Assembly: GCA_905250125.1 (NCBI GenBank)
Contig: CAJNOL010000118.1
Span: forward strand, 69,931 to 133,930
Direction of reading: 5' to 3'
Source: Rotaria sordida
Lineage: Eukaryota; Rotifera; Eurotatoria; Philodinida; Philodinidae
Length of the DNA: 64,000 nt
A model generated the notes under the pieces. That model was not told where the DNA came from. It ran no database searches and was given only the letters and a program-made list of their open reading frames with translations. This document shows positions 49,701-61,045 of this stretch, piece by piece. Positions within the stretch are counted from its first letter, which is position 1, and each line of letters starts with the position of its first letter. A program made the position numbers and the translations under genes.

Positions 49701-50932
49701 AAGATCGTGCGATGCATAACTTCTTGTTCTACTAAGCTTTTCCACGCTCTCTTATAGAATTTTTGAATAAAAAAAAAAAAATTATTCAAAATGCTTTTTG
49801 CATCTGCAAAATGTTCAGAGTACAAATTCATTCCGAAATCCAACAATTTTTTCATAACCGAGTCGGACACTATTGATGAAAAATAATACATAAAAGAAAA
49901 TATTTTTAATACTTTTTACGCAAGATACTTAACTTTACAAAAAAATTCTATTGACTAGAAAATTAACTTAATGATTGAACATTCTACCTTATGTCCAATA
50001 AAGGGTGAAATTTTTCCTGGTTTATTTCTTCTTCCATGAGCAACAGTTGTAATTAAACCACGAAGAATAGCTTCAACTAAAATAAAATAAAATAGATATA
50101 TTTTAAAATTAAATTTAATAATATGATTTTTACGAGCAAGTAATATTGTAAAACGATATTCAACAATAGTTGATTGAATATCATCAATTAATAAATAAAT
50201 AATTTTTTTTAAATTCGTTTCATTATTTATTCGTATAATATCATCAAAACGAAGACAAGCAAGTGTTGAAAAAAATGCTTCAAAACGTTTATAATTTTTT
50301 TCTATTTCATCATCTTTTGATGTTAAATTCATTAAAACTTTTTCACCTGACCAATTCTAAATAAACAAAAAAAAAACAACAACACATTAATTAATAAATA
50401 AATATTCGTTTATTAGTTTTTCTTTTATTATTCATCTTACTTCTTTAATAATCCTATCTTTTTCTTCTCGATTCATATCAATAAATTGTTCAAAATCATA
50501 TGTTTTAGATAAACAACCAACACGTAATAGAATAAATGAAAGTATATATGAATTAGCTGCTTCATCATCCATACTATCATAAAGTGCAAGTGTATTTTCA
50601 ACTAATTGACTTGTTGCTAATATCATCTAAAATATATTTTTTTTTTCAGATGTCAAAAAAAAAGAAACAATAATAATAATAATAATCTAGAATGTACTTA
50701 CAGATTGACTAAGACTTTTTTTATAATAAATATTTAAATATTGTTCAACATAAGGATATCGATTTGAAGATAATTCTGTTGAAATATTAGTTATTGTAGT
50801 TGTATGTGGTAATGGACTAAAATTCGATGTAACAGTAAATTCACCTGATTCACTTAATAATGATGAAAATGATGTATTCGTATTATCAGTAGATAAAGAA
50901 TAATCTTCTCGAGATGATGGTGGTCGAACCAT
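46743..50932 (-). CDS. 580-residue helical (possibly HEAT/ARM-like) protein, unknown
   Basis: Eleven exons, all frame-consistent: 50702-50932, 50441-50626, 50134-50356, 49988-50076, 49272-49336, 49098-49221, 48845-49032, 48587-48773, 47284-47371, 47002-47177, 46743-46928. Translation starts MVRPPSSRED and ends DTDISE. The first 60 residues are Ser/Thr-rich and probably disordered. The remainder is almost wholly helical with paired amphipathic segments (YILSFILLRVGCL; RFEAFFSTLACLRF; YQALIELCEIWP; FRTLLTHNEF; LVILQLLRSLF; LTALQTTLCSLP), the look of an alpha-solenoid scaffold. No catalytic motif or membrane span was seen. I could not place it in a family. Most introns are 50-75 bp. Two are exceptional (47372-48586, 1.2 kb; 49337-49987, 0.65 kb) and probably contain insertions. 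A roughly 30-bp direct repeat (AAAATTTG.CAGAAAGT) occurs at 48276 and 48484 within the first of these. Confidence 0.7.
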
Positions 50933-53113
50933 GATAATATAAGAAAAGAAAATGATTTTCGTTTTCTATTTAGATATGTTTTATATAGAAGCTAAGATGA
51001 AATGATTCATTGACTAAGAAAAAGAATAAGAGCGAAATAGAAAATGTCTTATGATAGTAGAAACGATCGTTTGTTCTCGTCAATAATGCAGAAAAAAAAA
51101 TAGATCATTTTGAAAAGATAAACTTTAATAGTAGATCCATAAGTTCGATCATTGTTATTCATTTTTTACGATTATTTATTTTTTTTGATAACATTAAAAT
51201 CTCATAAACAATAAAGATGTTGATTAAAATATCGAATTCTTAATTTAATATTTGTGTAAAACATAGCGCTACTATCTTTACTATTTCAATAGTAAGAATA
51301 TTAACATTCCTGATAAGTTTCGCCTATATCTATTTGAGAAAACAAAGCAGTTCTAATATAAGACTTATTTCACTTTTCTCTATGACCAAAAAATAATTTA
51401 TTCTATAGAATAGTATCTAATAGAATCCATTGTATTTTATGCCTAATGACATTTGCAAAGCGATAACTTGTCTTATAGATATTGTTTCAAGTTGATCAAA
51501 ACAGTCATTATGATATCATCTATTTACTTGTTAACAAAACTTATAGTTAAAATTATTATTACAATATTAGAATGATCAGAAGTAAGAGGTTTTGAGTGTC
51601 AGATTGTAATACTTTAATATCCATTTATAACAATCACACAAGTAATAAATATTAGTATTGGTATTATAAGATGTATCCAAAGGACAATGGTCAGGAAGAA
51701 AACTTTTTTTTTTTTGTACATATTCTAATGTTTTACAAGAATTTCTTTTCTTCGTGATAGATAGCATTCATATCATTAAGACATACGAATATCTTCGAAC
51801 TCATACCCAAATTGCTTGCGACAATGAAAATTTGTAAAAAAACAAAGAGAACAAACTTTTTCCGATGAAACTTTCATCAACACAAGAGCAGGAAGACATT
51901 TAAGAAATTAAATATCAATTAAGAGGAGGATATATCTTTCCGATATTCGGAAATTATTTGAGACTACAATTTTTTTTTTGTTCAATATTAAATTATTGCT
52001 CTTAGATTCTGTCTCCGTACAGTACTTTTATGCTTTTTTATGAAAGAAAATGTTCATATTTACACTCAGCCGAACTTATAAAAGGAAACCTTTTTTTTTT
52101 TGTAACGCTATCTTTATTTACACTGCCGACAAACGAAGTAACGATCAAACTTATTGAAAATATGAGTATACTTAAAATCTTGAGTATGAAAATCGAGTCT
52201 ACGGTAATTATAATACACAAAATTGATTCGCGACTAATTTTCTCTTTGCCGACTTATCCGTTTGGATTTATTGTTTACAATTATTAGTTAAGAAAAAAAA
52301 AATTGTTCAAGAGTTGTATACAACAACAATAGTTCTTTTATCGATTATTCTTTATAGTTTACATGCTTTTTGTTATTAGTTCAAAGTTGTTCTAAGAGGC
52401 TGTTTAATTGAATGTAATAAAGAAGAATTTTATAGCGTACGACTCTTATTCGTCGATAAATCAACGTTTAACTCTGAAATACATTATTCTACAAAAAAAA
52501 AAAAAAATGAAAAGAAGTTAATTCAACTGAATAAAATCGTCTAAAGATATTTATTTTTAACTTAATAAAAGTTTTACTCGATTAATGTAAAGTGTTCTTA
52601 TTATGTACGACTTCATTTTTATTTGAATAAATATATTGTATGTTGACAACAATGTTTAAACAGTGGATTAAGTCCTCGTTTTGGTTAATAATTATATATA
52701 TATATAGAAATCTTGTTTTTTTATTTAACTATATATTATACAAACATTTGTTTTTCAAATTAAAATAAAAAAGAAATTGATTGTATCTCAAGGTAAATGT
52801 TCTTCCTAACATGATTGAATAAACTAACATAACAATACTTTGATTGCTATTTCTGATCGAAAGAAATAACTATTCACAAATGTTTCATTAACTGTGCATG
52901 ATTGGAGCAATGCATTTATTTGTCTTCTAACATTGACTGCATGTTGATTTATTACAAAATGGGAGAGCAAATAAAAAGAAAAAAAACTTTGCATAAATTT
53001 CTTTCTTTTCTTTTACTCTGTTCTTCTCTTTCATGAATTGAATGAAATGACACCATTATTCTACATACCCACACACACACATACACACATAACAAAGAAA
53101 TAGTTACCAAAAT
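50933..53113. other. divergent intergenic region between the 580- and 422-residue genes
   Basis: This is the only room for the promoters of both genes, which point away from each other. There are many A and T runs, a short AT microsatellite near 52687, and a CACACACACACATACACACA tract near 53070-53088, just upstream of the plus-strand gene. No exon was recognised. Confidence 0.5.
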
Positions 53114-56100
53114 ATGGCAGCAACATCAATAAATAACAGCGATCAAGTAAGCTTTGATTATCGAATTATAAAATAATGTTATAAATCTATACATATTAAA
53201 GATACAAATTGATCAAACTCAATCGATATTAACAAATAGTAAACTTTTTATAATAACTAGTGATGAAGATGAAACTGATTTAGATGGAACAACAGAAATT
53301 GAAAATGCAGAAAAAGAATCTCCATATAAACCATCTGAAATATCTGTACCTATTCGACAATGGTCTGGTTTATCTATGACATCATTATCAATAACAAATA
53401 AAAAATCTAAATCAAATGCATATAAATTTGTTCAATTAGAACGAGCTCTAACATCAGCAAAATTTTTAAAGAAAAATGATGATAGAATACAATTTGAAAA
53501 TGAATATCTTCGATCTTTAAATGAAAATAGATTTGATGAATTTTTAAATAATTATTATCAAAAAATATATGATCATTATCAACGTATTAAACAAGAACAA
53601 GAATTTAAAAAAACACGAGCATTTACTTTTGTTGATCTTGAAAAAAATTTTTTTACACTTGATCCAACACGAGATATTAAAATTGTATTTGTTGATGAAC
53701 CAACAACATCGACAATAACAAAAACAGCGTATGTTTATCTAGAAAAGATTGTTTCTATTATATTTACGTTTCAAAACTAATTAAGATTTGTTTTTGTTTT
53801 TTTTATTAATAATGTCGATCGTAGTTTAAATAAGTCAGATTAGATTAGAATCTTAATTTCGAAAGACAATAAAAACCAAAACTAATTAAATTTTGAATAG
53901 TAATATTTTCAACTAAGATTAAATTTTTCTCTAATTTTTAAATAAGATATCATTGTAATAGTTCTATTGAAACTTAGCAATACTATAAAAATACTGTATC
54001 ATAAAAGGATTCTGTACATCAATTATAGAGAAATACAAATTGTCTTCTATAGTATTTGTTTTCAGATAATGAAACTTGAATTCTCTTTTCGCATTCTGTT
54101 ATGCAAGAAGACAAATAACTGTCGAACAATTTACCTTTTATGCTTTCTTCATATGTATTACCGTCTATGAATAGCTTCTAATGACGTGACAACTCTTAAA
54201 AGACATTATCAAAGTATACTTATGCAATCAATTTAGTTCCCATGTTAGTCTAAATAATGTCTATTCAAAGGTTAGAACAAGGCGTTTCTTCCCTATTAAT
54301 GTTTTTTTAGGAAGTCGAATCTATCAAAAATCGATTTATTTATAGTTGAATATCATTTTGAAAGAAAAAAAATCCACGACACTTCCCATATAAACACTAA
54401 ATACTCATACGAAAAATATTTAAATATACAAAGCTACCTTTTTTTAAAGGAATAAGAAGTATTGATGTATTAATATTGATGTCTATGTATATTTCATACA
54501 GTCTCCTATTCATAGATATTATAAGCTCTTCTATCTTAAACATAGGTTTGCAAATATAGTAACACTTTTTAGAACATCTTATATATCGTGTTTGCTTGCC
54601 TTTAGTTTTTTTTTTAGTTTCCGAAAGATCATTTAATATTTCCTCATGTATAATGGTAGTTTATCGTGATAATACTCCATCATATATTATAGTTTTTCAG
54701 TCAATCTGCCAATTTAAAAGACGAATAACTTACTGTAGATTATGTTTCTAGATATGAGTGACATATATCACTAAATTATCAATCATATCTAAATGATCAT
54801 GTAAAATACCATACACTATACATTTGAAATACGAGTAGAATTATCATTAATGTATAATTATTCATCTTAAAACTTCGACATTTCTATTGAGGAGTGATAT
54901 TGACTGATGAAGTGTTGTACATCATAAATTGTCACTAGACTATCATAAATATTAGTTAAAGTGTAACTTTTCATTGGGTTTGGTTCGTACTATCCATTTC
55001 AAAATATAATGTGTTCCATTATTTTTTCAATAATTTTTGATAGAAACATCATAGAGATCTGTGGTTTTCATTATTTAAGAGAAAGATTCGGGATCAACGA
55101 AGCATACCGAAATTTGACTGGTCAGAAATCGACCAATCAAGTGAGATGTTGATGAAGATTTTCGAAAACAATATTCTGAAGCTATTTTTCTTCTGATTTA
55201 GACGCCTAACAGAATTAATCAAAAGTAAAAATTCTTCATTTTCGATCTAGGGAAGGTCGGCATTCCTAGCCTGTCCCATTTGATAATTATACGAGTTCTT
55301 CTGAGATCTTCACTTTCAGCCAATTGATCTGTGATCATCGGAAAAACCAGCTAGGCAGAGATAATTCACCATGCTGAGTCAATTGAGGATATTTATTTTT
55401 AGGTTCGAACTGATCTGACTCTGTTATTTCAATATCTCCGAAATGTTGATTCCTTCGTTACATGGATATGATTGTAGAATTCCAGAAATATTGAGCCAAC
55501 AGCAGTGTCAGATCATTTTGAATCCTTTAAAAAATATCATTATTCGACTCATCACGGTGAATTACTTCAATCCAGCTGCTTTTTTGTGTNNNNNNNNNNA
55601 CAGATCAATTCACTGAAATCGAAGGTCTCAGGAAAAGTTTTATAACTCTCGAATAGAACCAACTAGGAATGTTGGCCTTGTGCAGATCGAAAGAGAAGAC
55701 TTTTTCTATTACGTAGTCCTATTAAAAATCTAAATCAATAGGAAAATAACTTCAGAATATTGTTTTCGAAAAAAATTCCCAGCAAGAATTCACTTGATTG
55801 TCCAATTTCTGCTCAATCAAATTTCGATATATTTCAATGGCTTTGGAGTTTTTTCCCTTGAATGATGAAAACCGCAGGTTTCTCTGAGGTTCCTATCGAA
55901 AGTTATTCAAAAAACCAATGAGGCACATTATATTTTGAAATGGATAGTAGTCATAAATACTAATACGGCAGAATTTCTTATTATTTGTAAATAAAATCAA
56001 TCTCGAAACTTTTTAACATGACCTACTTTTAATTCAATAATTTTCATAGAAATACTCGTTCTGCTGCATCAGCACGTCAAAGATCAACGTCATCTGCCAT

Positions 56101-56758
56101 ATCTAATGATGCAGCCATAGAATTATTTTATGCTAATCGTTCTCGTCGTCTTTTGTGTGATCCAGCGTATGCACGTGAAGAAATATCATTATTTGCTCGT
56201 CGAGCTGCTGAACGTCTTCATGAACGATTACCACGTATGTCAAGTGTACCACATCGAGTTAAAATTGTTGATGAACGTGATACAACTGGTAAACCTGATG
56301 AACGTACATTATTACAAATGAAACATAAACGTGCTTTATCATTAATAAATAAACGTCGTCATATAATTATTAAAATGATGACACAAAGTAAAAAGAATGA
56401 AATTAAAATGGAACAACAATGGAAACAAACTCCAATAGCTCTTGATAGTGCTGCTTGTTGTCGAGAATTACTTGAAAGAGCTAATCAAATTGATCAAGTT
56501 TATGGAGAAAAAATAATTAGACGACCTCAAACAGCACTTGTTTCACGAAGAACACCTAGTAAAAATATTTCTTCGTCTGCTTCTTCTGTCACAGCGACAA
56601 AAAGTACAAATATAACACCTTCATTTTCATCACGTTCAACACCATTTCATGATGCTCTTTCTATCGAACATGTAGGAAAAACAAAAGATGTTCGTGTTAT
56701 TTTACCAACACGTCCACTTACAGCACCAGTTAAAGTCAATTGGGTTAATTATTGTTAA
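53114..56758 (+). CDS. 422-residue basic protein, unknown
   Basis: Three exons: 53114-53146, 53202-53728, 56050-56758, with phases matching (0, then 2). The protein starts MAATSINNSD. It has an acidic early part (TSDEDETDLDG), a Lys/Glu-rich helical centre (FDEFLNNYYQKIYDHYQR, then FTFVDLEKNFFTLDP), and a strongly basic C-terminal half after the long intron (RSAASARQRS, FYANRSRRLLCDPAYAREE, ARRAAERLHERL, KHKRALSLINKRRH). Near the end are two RPxTA elements (RRPQTALVSRR and TRPLTAPVKVNW). Such RPxTA patches are common in some cilia- and microtubule-associated proteins, which is only a hint. No enzyme motif was seen. The 2.3-kb second intron is about forty times the usual size here and contains a 965-bp fold-back repeat plus a 10-N gap. 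Confidence 0.7.
54988..55951. mobile_element. intronic fold-back element, about 965 bp
   Basis: The termini TACTATCCATTTCAAAATAT (left, from 54990) and its reverse complement (right, ending 55949) are identical. The arms continue with matching blocks: GTTTTCGAAAACAATATTCTGAAG against CTTCAGAATATTGTTTTCGA, GACCAATCAAGTGA against TCACTTGATTGTCCAA, and GGCATTCCTAG against CTAGGAATG. Each arm is roughly 400 bp, and the 10-N gap lies in the inner part. It is wholly inside the second intron of the 422-residue gene. Non-coding. Confidence 0.8.
55590..55599. other. assembly gap (10 N)
   Basis: Ten undetermined bases in the inner part of the intronic inverted repeat, a place where read assembly often fails. 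Confidence 0.99.
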
Positions 56759-58436
56759 TAAATTTCTTTAATATTGATTAATCTTATCAATTTATTTATT
56801 TCAGTTGAAAACTGATTTTTATTATGAGGAAAGAAAAAAATTTTAAACATAATAAATAGTAATAACTGACATATTTCAAATATTTTGAAAGATTTTATAT
56901 GATTAAATCATATTCAGGAATACATATTTACATGATCCAAAGTTTTTGTTTTTTCTTTTTGTGACCATCATATAGTCTGAAGTAGTATCTATTTGTTGAG
57001 TACATTTTGAGGTCCAAAAATTATTTTTAAACGTAAAAAAAAAAAACTCAAAAAGAAATCAAGTAGTAAGTTCGACTGAGCTGAAATGTTTTTCTACATA
57101 TATTATACACTGTTTGAGATGGTTATTATTTTTTTTTTGTTTCAAAAATATTGTTCTACCGATTTTTGAGTACCTCTTATTAAAAAATTATTCAAAAAAA
57201 TATATGTTTTTTTTAAAGGATACTTTCAATATTCAGATTTTTTTATTCGAAACACAAAACATAGAAGGATGTCCATACCAAACAGTATCTAGTACCTTGA
57301 AAAGAAATTTTCAGCTTGATCAAAAATAACATTTCGAGGGAAACGAGAGCGAAAATTGTAGCCATTACGACTCCACCATCTCACAGAAAACAGGATCCAA
57401 AAATTTTTAGTCTATGACAACTTTGACTTTACTTGCCGAGATCTGTCTGCCTTGGAAATTTCAACCTTTTCTGATGAACCATTCTCCAGAAACCTTGGAA
57501 AGCGGAGTGGGGATATCCTTAAATTGTAGGATATTGAACTTCACCTTCAAGATGGAGCATATATAACAATTAATTGAATCATCAAGTTAAAGATGAAATA
57601 TCAAATTATGGTACGCTGTTTAGCTTGATATAATAAACCTATGAGAAAGTTTGAATAAAACTAAGAAAAGCTGAAAAGTATTCGAACGAATAGCAATAAT
57701 TCTTCATCAATTCGCTATATATTTGATTTCTTGTATATTTTTCTTAGTTTAATTGATACGAACGGATAGATATAATATGAAGTCGAACAAATCGAGAGAG
57801 ATATTCTCGTTTAAATATATTAAGGCGTCGAGAACGATGACATTAAACGGATATTTATCTTCGTTCAGGACATTTTAGAGACCAGTATACAATAAAAGAA
57901 AATGCCTCTAAAAACCTCTATCGTTTTATTTAAATATGCTATCGAATCAATAGTACCTTTGGTATCTGAAATAACCCATCTACTGTGATCTTGCATAATA
58001 AAGAAAAATCATTAGGACCGAATTTTATGATCAACAGTTTTTTTTTCGATAGACTAGTAAAGCTGAGATCAAGTCGAAAAAGATTAATCCTACTCATATT
58101 TATTTACTTTCATTAAATGGACTGAGTAAATACATTTACAAAAGATTATCTGTAATGTCTTTTGGATAATGAAAAGATTCGAATAGCTGCTTCAGTCACT
58201 AACGTGATGATAAGAACACAAAATTTCTAATTGCTATTAGAACAATGATATAGTTTATATAAGTTTATATCAAAGCATTCAACTAATGCCTTTTTTTTTC
58301 ATAAAATAGATCACATGTGTGGTTATCCAATATTAGTGAGATTTTTCTTCTCCAAAAATCTTATTAAATATAAAAGCATTTATATTTGTTGTTCTAGTAT
58401 AGTTATTCTGACAAGAATGGATAAAATAAAAATTTC
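56759..58436. other. intergenic stretch with one dispersed-repeat copy
   Basis: Between two convergent genes. The repeat copy at about 56963-57510 is listed separately. The remainder is AT-rich and without recognisable features. Confidence 0.5.
56963..57510. repeat. dispersed repeat family, copy 3
   Basis: Shares ordered blocks with copy 1 (3465-3960) and the end of copy 2: TGACCATCATATAGTCTGAA, GTAGTATCTATTTGTTGAGTAC, TTTTTTATTCGAAACA, GGATGTCCA, ATCTCACAGAAAACAGGATC and GAGATCTGTCTGCCTTG. Same orientation as copy 1. Confidence 0.6.
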
Positions 58437-61045
58437 TTAAATCCACCATTCTGGTTCTTTTCCATATTTCCAATCAATATCATTGATATTTTTTTCTCCA
58501 ATACCTTCCGATTTTCTATGTAATACAACAAGACCTCCACCACCAGATTGAGTACTTTCAATTTGTTGATCAATTATATTATAAAATTCTCGTTCAATTA
58601 TATGATATTCTTTACGTTGGTTCCAATCATGTATAAATACTTTTGCATTTAGTCCATTTAATTGTTTCAATATAGCATAAGCAACTTGTGGTCGTGCACG
58701 TCCATCAAGAAAAGCAAAATCAAATTTTGTATTACGAAAATATATTGAAAGAAAATCGACATAATCACGATACATTGTATAAGTACTTCGTTTACTTGTT
58801 GCCCATAAGTAATAAGCTTTAAATGAATATGCATTTCTTGGTACACAATATATTTCAATATGTGAAGTTAAATTTAATTTATCTGGCTTTTGTTCAAAAC
58901 AATGTTTTATATAAAATCCCGATGAATTACGTCCCATATAAAATATTTTAACAGATCGATGTGGTTGACTAATAGCCATACGTTCAAGTTCACGACAATA
59001 ATGAGGACTATGCTCTATACTAACATAATAATCAACATAAGTACTGAAGAAAAATGTACTACTACCAGCACCATATTCAACCATAGATATTTTTTGTTCA
59101 CTAAATAAATTTGAAATATAAAAGTTTATATTATCGATGAAAGAATTTTATTTGTAAATGAATATCTGAATGAAATATGCACAAATCATAGTTATTAGAT
59201 TGATAAATAATTCTTTTTAGATATTCTTCAAAATTATTGATACTTAACACTAACGAAATTTCACTGGTAAACATCATAGTTAATGATTTACGTCTACATA
59301 TCGTCAAAGGAGTAGAATAAAACTTACACCTAATACAGTGGTATGTACTAAGGGAAGTGTAAGGCGAGATTTCCCGTGTCCGTCTGTCCAGATCATGTTA
59401 GACACGTTAATAAGAATCCATTACAAACCACGACAGATATAACGACGAGAAAAGAAAATTATTTCTATTAGTAAAAGTATTTATTTCATAGTTCATATTG
59501 TTAACCTACAATGATTTTATTAACATCTGTTTTTTTTCCTTGACATATGATGGATTGTTTTTATGAATTTATCTAACATTGAATGCTAAAAACAATATTT
59601 TCATATTTCGAATTTGAACCGATAATAGATAAAGATTGTACAAGACAATCTTTTGTGCATGCTAACTAAAAAAGTGATTTCATCTCGTTTCAAATTGAAA
59701 CATAAGAATATTATTAATAAGAATAAAAGAGAAGAGAAAACTTCTTCCTACAAGTTGATATTTGTCAGGCAAAATTAAACAGAAGTTTTGAAGGATTTTA
59801 AAAAAATAATAAACAAAGATTGAAAAAGATGAGAATGAAGAACTGATCTTATATACAGTGCTGCCCAAAATTATAAGACCAGCCTACTAGTTCGCTATTC
59901 TCTTCTTGTTGCTCGCTCTGCAAAGGATATATTCTATTGTAATTTACTCTCAAACATACATTTAGACGTGCTCTTTCAGAACATACTATAGTATGTTCTG
60001 AAAGAGCACGTCTAAATGTATGTTTGAGAGTAAATTACAATAGAATATATCCTTTGCAGAGAGAGCAACAAGAAGAGAATAGCGAACTAGTAGGCTGGTC
60101 TTATAATTTTGGCCAGTACTGTATTTAGATTATATTCAACTTTAATTGAAATTTATTTGAATCTAGGAAATTGTAGAGTTCGCAAGTGTATTTAATCGAA
60201 ATCCAGTTTGTCTGAGCAAGCTCCAACCAAAATAAAAAGAAGTCACTTTTTTTAAACTTAAGCCTTTTGAAAAACATTTTTTTATCAATGTTTATTTATC
60301 TTCGAATTTAACTTAGTTCATAGATGTTCAGCTTGTTTATATCTTGTGATGTTTTATCTCTGAATTTAATATTTCAAAAATTTAAAATATTAATTTACTC
60401 GTTCATAAAAATACTTTCGAAAATCATATTCTGATACCAACCCAGAAGAAGTCATTAGTACATACATTACAATATGAATAAGTGAAAATAAAAATTCTGG
60501 CTAGTTCAAAAAAATATTTGTTTAATACAAGTCAAAATTAGAATTTATTTTTAAATAAAAGAAAAATAATTTCGTAAACATATCCTGTCTTTAGGATTTT
60601 GATCTGAAAAATCTCTTTGATTGTTTAGAAAAAAAAAAACTTTTAATTAAAAATTATGAAAATAAATGAGATATAAGCAAAAGATTCTAATGAAAAATTA
60701 CTACGCTTAGACATAATAAGAAACTCAAAGTATTCTGTTACATGAAAGAATTTATCATCAAATATATGATTAGTATGCCGACTCAAACTATAACGTTTCA
60801 TATTACCTTCGTTCTCGTTTTAATTTCTGAATATATTTCACTACTAGTTCTTGTTCTCGTGGATCCATCCATGCTTGTGTAGGTGGAAGTCGTGTAAATA
60901 AAAGATATACTTCGAAACAAATACGTTTAATATTATTACAAATAATTATAAATATGAATAATAAAATATCGACTAAAGGAGATATTAAATGTAATATCAA
61001 TTGAAAATATTGATTTTGAATTAATCGATTTAAATATATTTGCAT
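58437..61045 (-). CDS. membrane-anchored class I methyltransferase-like protein
   Basis: Two exons: 60807-61045 and 58437-59100. The junction is phase 2 (CGA-AG / T-GAA) and keeps one frame of 300 residues. Residues about 15-55 are strongly hydrophobic (LILHLISPLVDILLFIFIIIC), a signal anchor. A short conserved-looking linker follows (WMDPREQELVVKYIQKLK). The catalytic-type domain begins MVEYGAGSSTFFF (86-98; the glycine-rich SAM loop, motif I), then SIEH with an acidic residue at 109 for the ribose. Next come FAFLDGRARPQ with D212 and KVFIHDWNQR at about 234-243. These features match SAM-dependent methyltransferases of the kind reading LEYGSGGST...SIEH...DGR. The substrate is unknown, and the anchor suggests action at a membrane. 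The second exon alone also opens with a Met, but the linker and phase match argue for both exons. The 1.7-kb intron holds a recent MITE. Confidence 0.75.
59856..60121. mobile_element. Tc1/mariner-type MITE, near-perfect 266-bp palindrome
   Basis: The centre lies between 59988 and 59989 (CATACTATAGTATG), with two 133-bp arms that differ at only about three or four positions. The ends read CAGTGCTGCCCAAAATTATA and, on the right, the complement of CAGTACTGGCCAAAATTATA, the classic Tc1/mariner end. TA is present on both sides (59854-59855 and 60122-60123), as expected for the target duplication. It is inside the intron of the methyltransferase-like gene. It carries no coding sequence. Confidence 0.93.
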
